Origin: CAYXXN01 sp964469055
GTDB taxonomy: Bacteria > Acidobacteriota > Thermoanaerobaculia > Multivoradales > JAHEKO01
Assembly: GCA_964469055.1 (NCBI GenBank)
Contig: CAYXXN010000029.1
Location: 1-21,554, forward strand
Length of the DNA: 21,554 nucleotides
Reading direction: 5' to 3'
Below, one piece after another: positions 7,198 through 16,347 of the stretch; position 1 is the first letter of the stretch, and every line of letters starts with the position of its first letter. Below the pieces are notes generated by a model. The model had not been told where the DNA came from and made no database searches. It was given only the letters and a program-made list of their open reading frames with translations. The position numbers were made by a program, and so were the translations under genes.

Positions 7198-8308
7198 ATG
7201 GACTTCGAGCTGCAACAGCGCGTCGGCGGTCTGGGAGAGCGCCTACACGGGCTCAGGGGGCATCTTTGAGCAGGGCGATCCCGAGGCGCGCCTCGCCCTT
7301 CTCGACCGGACGATGGCCGAGCCGGGGTTCTTCGAGGATCCAGCGCGCAGCGCTCCCCTGCTGAAGGAGCGGCGCCAGCTCGAGCGTCGGCTCGAGGCCC
7401 TCCGCCGCCTGCGCCAGGACGCCGACGACCTCGGAGCCTGGAAAGAATTGCTGGCCGAGGGGGAGAGCGACCCCGAGTTCCCCGCCTTCCTCGACCGGCT
7501 GGAGGCCGACGTTCAGCGTCTCGACCTGGAGCTCAAGCTCTCCGGGCCGGACGCCGACAAGAACGCCATCGTGGCGCTCCATCCGGGGGCCGGTGGCACC
7601 GAGTCTCAGGACTGGGCGGAAATGCTGTTGCGCATGTACCTGCGGTGGGCCGAGCGGCGGGGCTTCGCCGTCGAGATCCTCGATCGGCTCGACGGCGAGG
7701 AGGCGGGCGTCAAGAGCGTGACCTTCGCCGTGCGCGGCCCCTACGCCTACGGCTACCTGGACGGCGAGAACGGCGTCCACCGACTGGTGCGCATCAGCCC
7801 GTTCGACTCGCAGAGCCGGCGGCACACCTCGTTCGCCTCGGTCTACGTCTACCCGGAGGTGGACGACGAGGTCGCCATCGAGATCTCCGACAAGGATCTG
7901 CGCATCGACACCTTCCGCGCCTCGGGAGCCGGCGGCCAGCACGTCAACAAGACCGAGTCGGCGATCCGCATCACCCACCTGCCGACGAATATCGTCGTCT
8001 CCTGTCAGAACGAGCGCAGCCAGCACAAGAACCGGGCGACCGCGATGAAGCTCTTGCGGGTCCGGCTCTACGACCTCGAGATGAAGAAGCGGGCCGAGGC
8101 GCAGGCCGAGCGCGAGGACACCAAGAAGGACATCGCCTGGGGGAGCCAGATCAGGAGCTACGTCCTCCACCCCTACCGCATGGTCAAGGACCACCGCACC
8201 GGGCACGAGACCGGCAACGCCGATCGCGTCCTCGACGGCGACCTCGACGACTTCATCGAGGCCTGGCTGGGGGCCAACATCACGGCCGGGGCGTCGAGCC
8301 GGGGCTGA
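7198..8308 (+). CDS. prfB: Peptide chain release factor 2, made by programmed +1 frameshift
   Basis: RF2 recognises UAA and UGA stop codons and releases the nascent chain. The gene begins at ATG 7198 and reads 23 codons (MDFELQQRV...LRGHL) to an in-frame TGA at 7267-7269. A +1 slip at CTT (7264-7266) continues from GAG at 7268 into the long frame, giving 369 residues, close to the 365 of E. coli. The full-length product has the stop-recognition tripeptide SPF (200-202) and the catalytic GGQ (245-247), with the spacing of E. coli RF2 (205-207, 250-252). Starting at the internal ATG 7313 would lose about 38 residues of domain 1. A TATAGT at 7175-7180 could be a -10 box, but no clear -35 is seen. 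Confidence 0.96.
7255..7269 (+). promoter_or_regulatory. prfB programmed +1 frameshift signal
   Basis: AGG GGG CAT CTT TGA: an internal Shine-Dalgarno-like AGGGGG, one spacer codon, the slippery CTT and the TGA stop. Spacing is identical to the E. coli signal (AGG GGG TAT CTT TGA). Low RF2 makes the TGA slow, which favours slipping and so more RF2. The base after TGA is G rather than C. Confidence 0.95.
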
Positions 8309-8318
8309 GGTCCGCGGG

Positions 8319-10058
8319 ATGGCAGACCGTCGGCCCCGCGCGCTCCGGCTGGACTACGTCTCGCCGCTGCCGTCGGTGCGCTCCGGCATCGCCGACTACA
8401 GCCGCGACCTGCTGCCGCACCTGGCGCCGCGCTGCGACCTGCGGGTGATGCGGCTGCCGGGGCAGGACGTGGCGCCGGAGATCGAGCAGCGCTGGCGCCC
8501 GGCGCCGGCGAACGAGACGGGCGCCGGAGGGCGCCTGCCCCTCTACCAGATGGGCAACAACCGCTATCACGAAGCGGTCTACGAGCTGGCGATGGAGCGG
8601 CCGGGGGTGCTCATGCTCCACGACCTCGTGCTCCACCACCTGACCTCCGAGACGACCCTGCAGACCGGGATCATCGACGCGTACCGCGAACGACTGGAGC
8701 GCGACCACGGCTGGATCGGCGCGCAAATCGCCGAGGCGCGGCCATGGGGCGAGCTCGGGCAGGCGGCCCTCTTTGAGCTGCCGTGCCACCGCACCCTCTT
8801 GCGGCGCCAGCGCGGCGTACTGGTCCACAGCCGGTGGGCGGAGGGGACGCTGCGCGAGGAGGACGCCGACCTCGCGGTGCGGGCAGTGCCGATGGCCGTC
8901 CCGCTCCCGCCGCCCCTGGACCGGGCGAGCGGCGCAATGCTGCGGGAGCGGCTCGGCCTGCCGCGCGACGTTCAGCTGCTCGGCTCCTTCGGCTTCCAGA
9001 CGCCGATCAAGCGCACGGAGGTCGTCATCCGCGCGCTCGCGCGACCGGAGTTGGCGCGTGCCCACCTGATCATCGTCGGTGACGTCTCGCCGACCCTCGA
9101 CCTCGAGCGGGAGGCGCTGGAAGCCGGTGTGGCAGAGCGCGTTCACTTCGTCGGCTTCCTCGACTACGCGGAGTTCGAGGCGACGATCGGGGCCTGCGAC
9201 CTGGCGGTAAACTTGCGCTACCCGACGGCGGGCGAGACGTCGGCTTCGCTACTGCGCATCCTGGCGGTCGGCCAGCCGACCCTGGTCTCCGACTACGCGC
9301 AGTTCGCCGACCTGCCGGACTCCGCGGTCGTCAAGGTGCGGCTCGGCGAAGACGAGATCGCGGCCATCGCCGGTGAGGCCGGGGCACTGCTCGCCGATCG
9401 GGAGCGACTCGCCGCGATGGGCGAGGCCGCACGCGACTACGTGCGGCGTCGGCACGACCCCGAGTTGGCGGCGGAGCGAGTCGTCGAGGCGTGCCGAGAG
9501 CTGGCCGAGCGCCAGCCTCCCGGCGACGCACCGGCACGGGATGACGTGCCGGTCACCAGCCTCACCTGGGTCAGCCTGCCGGGAGAGCTCGCCGTGCGCG
9601 GCTTCACTCCGGAGTGGCCCCTGGGCGCCGCCCGCGACCTCGAGATCGAGCTCACGAACTGCGGCCCGGCGCGATGGCTGCGCACCGGGGTCGACGGCGG
9701 CGTCTACCTCCAGCTGACCTGGCGCGACGACGCCTGGGGTCACACGCTGGAGCGCTACGGCCTGCGATTGTGGCGGGACCTGGCGGCGGGCGAGACGCGC
9801 ACCTTCCGCACCCGCCTGCGGCGGCCGCCCGGCGCCCGCGTGCTCACCGCCGAGCCCTTCGTCGAGGGCTTTGGCGCCATACAGCCGCTGGGCGGGCCGC
9901 AGCTCATCGTCGACGTGGTGACCGGCGAGCGCATCACCGAGGTCTGGCGAGGCAGTCGGTTGTTCATGGAGCTCTCGCTGCTGGGTCGGCCGATCCCCGA
10001 GCAGTACCTGGCCGAGGCTGCCCGGCAGGCCGCGGCGGACCCGGAACGAGCGGAGTGA
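8319..10058 (+). CDS. GT4-like glycosyltransferase with C-terminal beta-rich domain
   Basis: A 579-residue protein starting 11 bases after prfB. Residues about 1-200 form an acceptor-side Rossmann-like half (LRLDYVSPLPSVRSGIADYS; MLHDLVLHHL). Residues about 205-390 form the nucleotide-sugar half, with LLGSFGFQTPIKRTEVVI, HLIIVGDVSP, VHFVGFLDYAEFEATIGACD and the YPTAGETSASLLR segment, which corresponds to the conserved Glu-containing GT-B motif. About 180 further residues (about 400-579; EIELTNCGPARW, TWRDDAWG) look like an immunoglobulin-like or carbohydrate-binding beta-sandwich. No signal peptide is visible, so it probably acts in the cytoplasm on a surface glycan or glycolipid. Donor and acceptor cannot be told. 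It overlaps the Nudix gene by 4 bases. Confidence 0.85.
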   Translation: MADRRPRALRLDYVSPLPSVRSGIADYSRDLLPHLAPRCDLRVMRLPGQDVAPEIEQRWRPAPANETGAGGRLPLYQMGNNRYHEAVYELAMERPGVLMLHDLVLHHLTSETTLQTGIIDAYRERLERDHGWIGAQIAEARPWGELGQAALFELPCHRTLLRRQRGVLVHSRWAEGTLREEDADLAVRAVPMAVPLPPPLDRASGAMLRERLGLPRDVQLLGSFGFQTPIKRTEVVIRALARPELARAHLIIVGDVSPTLDLEREALEAGVAERVHFVGFLDYAEFEATIGACDLAVNLRYPTAGETSASLLRILAVGQPTLVSDYAQFADLPDSAVVKVRLGEDEIAAIAGEAGALLADRERLAAMGEAARDYVRRRHDPELAAERVVEACRELAERQPPGDAPARDDVPVTSLTWVSLPGELAVRGFTPEWPLGAARDLEIELTNCGPARWLRTGVDGGVYLQLTWRDDAWGHTLERYGLRLWRDLAAGETRTFRTRLRRPPGARVLTAEPFVEGFGAIQPLGGPQLIVDVVTGERITEVWRGSRLFMELSLLGRPIPEQYLAEAARQAAADPERAE

Positions 10059-10627
10059 GCGAGGGGACGCTCACCTGGATCCACGACCTCCGGCGGCGGC
10101 TCGAGTCACCGCCGCCGAGCCGTCTGCCGGCGGACGAGGCGCGGCGGGCGGCCGTCCTGGTGCCGCTCTACATCGAGGGTGGCCGCTTGTGGACCCTCTT
10201 GACCCGCCGCTCGGACGAACTGCCGCACCACCGTGGCCAGATCGCTTTTCCCGGCGGCGGTCTCGAGTTGGGCGAGGACGCCTGGGCGGGCGCCCTGCGG
10301 GAGAGCTGGGAGGAGCTGGCCCTGGACCCGCGGCGCGTCTTGAAGCTCGGCCAGCTCGACGAAGTGGCCTCACCGGCCGGCTTCCGGATCGTGCCCTGCG
10401 TCGGCACCGTGCCGGTGCCGCTCGAGGTCGACGCCAACACCAGCGAGATCGACGAGGTCTTCTCCGTGCCGCTCCTGGCGCTGGCCGACCCCGGTGCCGC
10501 CGAGGAGCGAGAGGTCGAGCTCGACGGGCGAGCGCGGAGTCTGCGCGTCTACCACTACGGCGGATGGCAGATCTGGGGCCTGACCGCCCGCATCCTGCAG
10601 AACTTGTTGGCCCGGCTGGGACTGTAG
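10055..10627 (+). CDS. NudL-like Nudix hydrolase (probable CoA pyrophosphatase)
   Basis: The GTG at 10055 overlaps the glycosyltransferase TGA (GTGA) and gives a 190-residue protein, normal for this group; the frame is open far upstream but that part lies within the glycosyltransferase gene. The Nudix box is exact in spacing: G68-x5-E74-x7-R82 E83-x2-E86 E87, with Ala89 in place of the usual Gly. Just before it, LLTRRSDELPHHRGQIAFPGG is the signature of the CoA-pyrophosphatase branch (E. coli NudL, human NUDT7/8), which hydrolyses CoA or acyl-CoA to phosphopantetheine and 3',5'-ADP. Role in CoA turnover is inferred from family. Confidence 0.9.
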   Translation: MSEGTLTWIHDLRRRLESPPPSRLPADEARRAAVLVPLYIEGGRLWTLLTRRSDELPHHRGQIAFPGGGLELGEDAWAGALRESWEELALDPRRVLKLGQLDEVASPAGFRIVPCVGTVPVPLEVDANTSEIDEVFSVPLLALADPGAAEEREVELDGRARSLRVYHYGGWQIWGLTARILQNLLARLGL

Positions 10628-10636
10628 CTAGACGGC

Positions 10637-10699
10637 TGGTACCGCCTGGTTACCATGTGGTTACCAGTTGGTAACCATCAGGTAACCAAAGGGTAACCA
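10637..10699. repeat. 11-bp-periodic GGTNACC array forming a long imperfect hairpin
   Basis: GGTTACC starts at 10648 and 10659, and GGTAACC at 10670, 10681 and 10692: five units at exactly 11-bp spacing, preceded by a shortened GGTACC at 10638. GGTNACC is its own near-palindrome, and the T-type units lie left of the centre and the A-type units right. As a result the whole array folds on itself: TGGTTACC (10658-10665), loop AGTT, GGTAACCA (10670-10677), then two more 7-8 bp stems separated by 3-nt internal loops. It fills most of the 80-bp gap between two convergent genes. It could be a bidirectional terminator lacking a U-tract, or a phased protein-binding array. Confidence 0.9.
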
Positions 10700-10707
10700 C
10701 ACGGCGG

Positions 10708-13191
10708 TCACGGGTAGTAGCCTTGCAGGGCCCGCGCTTCGTGCCCGGGCCGGGCGACCTCGACGCGGATCGGCCGGAAGGCGGCGTCGGTCGCAGGCGG
10801 CGCTTGATAGACCAGCAGGTAGCGCGAGCGCAGGTCTTCCTGGATCGTCGCGTAGACGGCGGCGAGCTCGGCGATGTCGGCGAGGAAGAAGCTCCGGCCG
10901 CCGGTCGTCTCGGCGAGCTTGCGCAGCCGGTCCCGCGCCTCGCCGCGGGCGCTCTCGTCGAGAGCCACGACGTAGACCGCGACCCCACTCGCGGTGGCGT
11001 AGCGCAATGCCTCGTCGAAGGAGTATTCGCTGCGTTGGTCGGCGCCGTCCGAGAGCACGACGAGCGCTCGCTGCCCGCGGAGGTCGCGGAGGTGGTAGAC
11101 GGCGAAGACGAGACTGTCCCAGAGCGCCGTCCCCTGCTCGGCATGGAGGCCGGCTAGGGCCCCGACCAGCGGCTGGAGATCGCCGGTGAAGCCCGCGGCC
11201 AGGCGTGGGCGTTCGCTGAAGGTCAGGACCGCCGCCCGATCCTGCGGTCGCAGGGTCTGCTCCAGGAACCGCTGGGCCATCTCGCGCACCTGCCCCAGGG
11301 CGTCTGCCATCGAGGCCGAGGTGTCGATCAGCAGGGCGGCGTAGAGCGGCAGATCCTCGAGCCGCTCCCAGCGCAGCACCTGCTGCTCCCGCTCGCTCTC
11401 GAAGACCCGGAACTCGCCGGCCTCGAGATCGTGGACCGGCAGCCCCTTGCCGTCGAGGACCGTGGCGTAGACCTCGACCAGGCGAACCTCGACGGTCTCG
11501 CCGAACTCGCTCGCCGTCAGCAGCACCAGGTCCTCGGTCGAGCTGCCGTCTTCCAGGTAGGCCACGACCCGCAGGAACGCGCCGTCGCCTTCGCCGAGGT
11601 CGATCGGCTGCACCCACGGCTGCTGGTAGAGGGCCGCCACCAGCTCCTCGCCCCGGTAGAACTCGACGCGCTCGACGGCGAGGCCGGTGGGGCTCTCCAC
11701 CTCGGCCCGGGCACGGACCCGCCCCACGGCCGGGCCTCCCGGGTGCGGCTCGACCAGCCGCACTCGGAAGGCGTACTGGCCGGGGTTGACGGCGATCTCG
11801 TCGGTCGCGAGCTCGGCGCCGTCGCCTCCCATGGCGACGACCCGCACCGTGTGCCGCCGGGGGAGGGACCCCAGATCCAGCTCCACGCTGTACGGCGGCC
11901 GGGTCTTGGTCAGCACCGGCCGGTCATCGAAGAAGAAGGTCACCTTGCGGATGGCCTCTCCCTCGGCCGTGGCCTCGAAGCGGACGAGACCGCGCTGCAA
12001 GTCGAGAGTGCCGGAGGCAAGGCGCACCGAGGCCACCGTGTCCACGCCCGCCGCGGCCGCCGCCACATCCTCGGCCACCTCCTCCGGCACCCCCTTACCC
12101 GGATCAGTCTCGACCAGTGGCACCTCGATCTCCCGCGACTCACGAAACGCGCCGCCGCCCCCGAGATCGTCGAGCTTGACGATCACCGTGTAGGAACCCG
12201 GCCGCAGCAGGCGCTCGAAGACGAGCGGGATGGCGGCCGAGGCCAGGCGCTCGGCCGGCAGCTCGTAGTGGTAGCGGAACGACTCGAAGAGCTCGGCGCC
12301 GGAGAGCACCTCGCCGGTGAGCTCGAAGGCGTAGGCGCCGCGGTCGCCGAGCTCGACCCGGCCGGCCGCGCCCGCCGGCACCTCGAGCATTCCCTCGACC
12401 ACGGTGCGCTGCTGGTAGCGAGCAGGAAAGCGGAAGGTGAGCGTGGCGGCGAGCGGTGTCGCGTCGGGTGAAAGATCGGTGGAGACGGCCTGGAAGCCGA
12501 GCAGCCACTCCGGGTCGTCGAGGCGGGGCGGCGCCGCTGCCTGGGCAGCCGTGACGCCGCCGTCGAACTCGATGGCGCGGATCGATCCGAGCAGGGCATC
12601 GACGTCGGACTCGAGCTCGCCGCAGTGCCGGGCGAGGATCTGCTCGAAGGCGGTCCGATCCTCGGCGTCGGCCAGCGACGGCAGCAGCACCTCGTAGCCC
12701 TCCGCCGGATTCCAGATGCGGAACGGGCCGCCGCCGTTGCGCTGGTAGAAGAGGACCTCGAAGCCGCGCCCCAAGTGCTCGCTGTAGCCGTAGGTCCACA
12801 GCTCCAGCGGCCAGGTGAGAACGCCGCAGTCGGTCTCCTCGACTCCAGCGGGCGGCCCGTTGAGCAGGAAGACCAACGCCCGATCGTCGTCCATGCCGCC
12901 GAAGCGCTCGAGGGCCTCCTCGCGCAGCGTGGTGAAGCGCTCCTTGAACTCGTTCTCGGGGGTCGCCGGGCGAGGATCGCGAGCCGCCCAGAAGGCGGCG
13001 ATGAAGGCATCGCGCTGGTAGTCCTTGTCGAGGGCGAGGAACGCCTGGCGCTCCGCGCGGCTGATCAGCGGCCGGACCTGCTCGAGCCACTCCTGGTGGG
13101 CGGCCGAGAGCTCGGCGCCCGCGTCCACCGTCGAGGGCGGCGCGAACACGGCGAGCGACAGTAGGAGGGCGACCGGCGGTGGGAGGCGCAC
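10708..13191 (-). CDS. Secreted GWxTD-domain and VWFA-domain protein (acidobacterial type)
   Basis: An 827-residue protein. The frame stays open upstream through the antisense of fbaB, so the start must be chosen. GTG at 13191 gives a clean signal peptide (RLPPPVALLLSLAVFAPP). Residues about 35-150 resemble the GWxTD domain (DAFIAAFWAARDPRPATPEN). Beta-sandwich-like segments fill the middle, and the last third (about 575-810) is a VWFA domain of the 'VWFA-related Acidobacterial domain' kind, introduced by VEVYATVLDGKGLPVHDLEAGEF. The metal-ion-dependent adhesion site is intact (DTSAS; Asp623, Ser625, Ser627; later VVLSDGAD). VWFA domains bind protein or matrix ligands through a divalent metal, so a periplasmic or surface scaffold role is inferred. 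No function is proven for this family. Confidence 0.88.
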   Translation of the reverse strand: MRLPPPVALLLSLAVFAPPSTVDAGAELSAAHQEWLEQVRPLISRAERQAFLALDKDYQRDAFIAAFWAARDPRPATPENEFKERFTTLREEALERFGGMDDDRALVFLLNGPPAGVEETDCGVLTWPLELWTYGYSEHLGRGFEVLFYQRNGGGPFRIWNPAEGYEVLLPSLADAEDRTAFEQILARHCGELESDVDALLGSIRAIEFDGGVTAAQAAAPPRLDDPEWLLGFQAVSTDLSPDATPLAATLTFRFPARYQQRTVVEGMLEVPAGAAGRVELGDRGAYAFELTGEVLSGAELFESFRYHYELPAERLASAAIPLVFERLLRPGSYTVIVKLDDLGGGGAFRESREIEVPLVETDPGKGVPEEVAEDVAAAAAGVDTVASVRLASGTLDLQRGLVRFEATAEGEAIRKVTFFFDDRPVLTKTRPPYSVELDLGSLPRRHTVRVVAMGGDGAELATDEIAVNPGQYAFRVRLVEPHPGGPAVGRVRARAEVESPTGLAVERVEFYRGEELVAALYQQPWVQPIDLGEGDGAFLRVVAYLEDGSSTEDLVLLTASEFGETVEVRLVEVYATVLDGKGLPVHDLEAGEFRVFESEREQQVLRWERLEDLPLYAALLIDTSASMADALGQVREMAQRFLEQTLRPQDRAAVLTFSERPRLAAGFTGDLQPLVGALAGLHAEQGTALWDSLVFAVYHLRDLRGQRALVVLSDGADQRSEYSFDEALRYATASGVAVYVVALDESARGEARDRLRKLAETTGGRSFFLADIAELAAVYATIQEDLRSRYLLVYQAPPATDAAFRPIRVEVARPGHEARALQGYYP

Positions 13192-13287
13192 CGGCGTACC
13201 GTAGCAGCAAGAGGCGGGCCAGCCGGCTGCTAGAATCCCTGCCCCGAGGAGATCCCGCCGAGGAGATCTTCCTGAGGAGGCCCCGCC
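13192..13287. promoter_or_regulatory. Divergent intergenic region with three tandem 14-bp Shine-Dalgarno-like units
   Basis: This 96-bp gap separates the VWFA gene (-) and fbaB (+) and must hold both promoters. TAGAAT at 13231-13236 is a 5/6 match to a -10 box for fbaB, without a convincing -35. From 13246 to 13287 three head-to-tail 14-bp units run straight into the fbaB ATG: GAGGAGATCCCGCC, GAGGAGATCTTCCT and GAGGAGGCCCCGCC. Each begins with a Shine-Dalgarno-like GAGGAG. The last one (13274-13280) is placed 7 bases before the ATG, which is ideal. Confidence 0.85.
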
Positions 13288-14367
<1,080 letters not shown>

Positions 14368-14369
14368 GC

Positions 14370-16214
14370 TCAGTCGCCGACGTAGCCCAGCGCCTCGAGC
14401 TCCTGCCGGAGGGCGGGATCGACGTCGGCGGGGACCTCTTCCTCGAACGGTGTGCCCTCGCCGCCGCGTCGCAGAGCGTCGAGGCGCGACCGCAAGCGCG
14501 CCACCAGGTCCGGACGCTCCGCAGCGAGGTTCTCTTGCTCGTCTGGATCCCGCAGCAGGTCGTAGAGCTCCAGCTTGTCGCCGGTGCCCTGCTTGGGATT
14601 CCTGTGGTAGGAGAGGATGAGCTTCCAGCGAAGGGTGCGCAGCCCCTTGCTCTCGCGCGGCACGTTGGTGTGCTCGGCGAAGGCGAAGCGTTCCCCGGCG
14701 TCCCCTCGGCCGGCCAGGAGCGGCACGAGGGACCGGCCTTGGAGCCCCGCGGGCGCCGCCAGCCCGAGCAGGTCGAGGACGGTCGGGTAGACGTCGATCA
14801 GCTCGACCTGCTCCTCGATGACCTTGGCGCCGCCGAAGGCACGCCGTCGATCGGGCGGCAGGTGGAGGATGAGCGGCACCAGGAGCTGGTGGTCGTAGAC
14901 CGTGGAGCCGTGGCGCCAGGAGTCGTGCTCCCAGAACTCCTCGCCGTGATCGCTGGTCACGATGACGATGGCGCGCTCGAGGAACCCCCGCTCCTCCAGG
15001 GCGGCGAAGAGCTTGCCCAAGGCCTGATCGGTGAAGTGGACGCCGCCGTCGTAGAGAGCCTCGACGTAGGCCTTCTCTTCCGCGGTGATCCGGCGCAGGC
15101 CCCACCAGTTCCTCTGACCGAAGCCGGCTCGGATGCGGCCGCGCGGCAGGCCCTCGGCGAAGGTCGCGTGATCGTACGGATCGTGGATCTCGAAGGTGTG
15201 CAGGAAGAGAAAGGTCTTGCGGCCGGGCGCCTCATCGAGCCAATCGGTGACGATCTCCGGCGCGCGCACCCAATCGCTCACACGGTAGGTCTCGAACCCC
15301 GGGTGGAAGCCGAAACGGAAGCTCACCTGGCCGCCGCCGGTGATGGCGCCGGTGCGGTAGCCGGCCCGCCACAGGCCGAGCGCCAGCGGCTCTACGGCCC
15401 CGCTGCCGCGCGACAGCGGATATCGACCCGCGAAGAGCGACTGGTGGGAGGGTCGCGTCCAGGGTGACTGGCTGACGGCCGTGGCGAAGCGAAAGCCTCC
15501 GCCGGCGAGACGGTCGAGGAAGGGGCTGGTCGGCCGATCGTAGCCGTAGGAGCCGAGGTGGTCGGCGCGCAGCGTGTCGAGACTCACCAGGACGACGTGC
15601 GGACCGTCCTCCTCGAGCCTGCCCGGCACGATCTCGGGCACGGCGTAGGCCGGCCACACGGCCGGTCCCGCCTCCGCTCGCCTCGCCCGCTCGACGGCCA
15701 GCTCGAGCACGACCTCGCGGCCGGCCCAGGGCGCGAGTGAAACGGTGCGGTCCTGCCACACACCGTCGCCCGCCGTCAGCAGCTCCTCGGCGAGTAGAAC
15801 CGTGGCTTCACCCCCCGCGGTGGGCTGCACGCGAACCCGGTAGCGAATGGGCCGCCCGGTGGCCGCCGGGTCGACGATGTAGCCCAGGCCGAGGCGTAGC
15901 GAGGCTCTCCTGGGAACCCGCAGGGGGAATCGGTAGCTCGCCCCGCGGGCCACCAGCAGGGCGGCGCGCGAGTCGTAGTTCTTCGGGCCGGCGAACATCA
16001 CCACGTCCGCCACGCGGGCGGGCGCCGGCAGAGCACCGATGGCGGAGAGCTTCAGCCCCGCCGGCGACCCCCGCTGCGGCCCGTGCACCACGACGCCGTC
16101 CCCCCGCTCCACCAGGCGGATCGGCGACTCGGGCCCATCGGGCCCCGCACGGCAGCCGACCGCGACGAGAAGGACTGCCAGACGAGGAAAATGTGAGCTA
16201 CGAAACCATCGCAT
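14370..16214 (-). CDS. Lipoprotein sulfatase-family hydrolase with N-terminal beta domain and Thr nucleophile site
   Basis: A 614-residue protein. The ATG start gives a lipoprotein signal peptide (LAVLLVAVGC, Cys21). Residues about 25-195 form a beta-sandwich-like domain not found in minimal sulfatases. The sulfatase fold follows (HVVLVSLDTLRADHLGSYGY, TSDHGEEFWEHD) and ends with LYDLLRDPDEQENLA and a LEALGYVGD tail. At the formylglycine site CXPXR the sequence is TRPSH (Thr253), so classical sulfatase chemistry is not expected; phosphoester hydrolysis or phosphotransfer is the alternative. Local KLILSYHRNPKQGTGDKLELYD matches the C-terminal subdomain of arylsulfatase-like proteins. It shares the Thr site and lipid anchor with the other sulfatase at 5827-7149 but is longer. 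Substrate is unknown. Confidence 0.88.
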   Translation of the reverse strand: MRWFRSSHFPRLAVLLVAVGCRAGPDGPESPIRLVERGDGVVVHGPQRGSPAGLKLSAIGALPAPARVADVVMFAGPKNYDSRAALLVARGASYRFPLRVPRRASLRLGLGYIVDPAATGRPIRYRVRVQPTAGGEATVLLAEELLTAGDGVWQDRTVSLAPWAGREVVLELAVERARRAEAGPAVWPAYAVPEIVPGRLEEDGPHVVLVSLDTLRADHLGSYGYDRPTSPFLDRLAGGGFRFATAVSQSPWTRPSHQSLFAGRYPLSRGSGAVEPLALGLWRAGYRTGAITGGGQVSFRFGFHPGFETYRVSDWVRAPEIVTDWLDEAPGRKTFLFLHTFEIHDPYDHATFAEGLPRGRIRAGFGQRNWWGLRRITAEEKAYVEALYDGGVHFTDQALGKLFAALEERGFLERAIVIVTSDHGEEFWEHDSWRHGSTVYDHQLLVPLILHLPPDRRRAFGGAKVIEEQVELIDVYPTVLDLLGLAAPAGLQGRSLVPLLAGRGDAGERFAFAEHTNVPRESKGLRTLRWKLILSYHRNPKQGTGDKLELYDLLRDPDEQENLAAERPDLVARLRSRLDALRRGGEGTPFEEEVPADVDPALRQELEALGYVGD

Positions 16215-16223
16215 CGTTTGATA

Positions 16224-16237
16224 GTTAGTGTACTAAC
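16224..16237. promoter_or_regulatory. 14-bp operator-like palindrome upstream of the sulfatase gene
   Basis: GTTAGT, centre GT, ACTAAC: 6-bp perfect arms with a 2-bp centre, starting 10 bases upstream of the sulfatase ATG (- strand). The size and AT content look like the operator of a dimeric repressor, and the position would block transcription or translation start. It is the most symmetric element in the 181-bp gap 16215-16395, which is visibly less GC-rich than its surroundings. I see no clear promoter hexamers or Shine-Dalgarno sequence there. Confidence 0.4.
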
Positions 16238-16328
16238 AACAGCTCGAGTAGGAATGAACTGCAGATTCACCGCAGAGTTTGCACAGAACATGTTGCTCAG
16301 TAAAGGAAGCGCACGAAGTTCTTTGGCG

Positions 16329-16347
16329 GGCAACCGCTCGAGTTGCC
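16329..16347 (-). terminator. Possible hairpin downstream of the patatin gene
   Basis: GGCAAC (16329-16334), 7-nt loop, GTTGCC (16342-16347) form a perfect 6-bp stem about 50 bases past the patatin stop on the - strand. No U-tract follows, so termination is only a possibility; it may equally be incidental. Confidence 0.25.

Noticed and set aside
10637..10699. The GGTNACC array as a small CRISPR
   Set aside because: Units are 7 bp with 4-bp spacers, far too short for CRISPR repeats and spacers, and no cas genes are present.
10661..10707. Peptides such as VWLPFGYLMVTNW read through the array on the - strand
   Set aside because: These are tails of shadow frames; the VWFA frame stops at 10708 before the array.
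16281..16300. A LexA-like box around GAACATGTTG
   Set aside because: The half-sites are only 2 bp apart and one is imperfect, which does not match known LexA operators.
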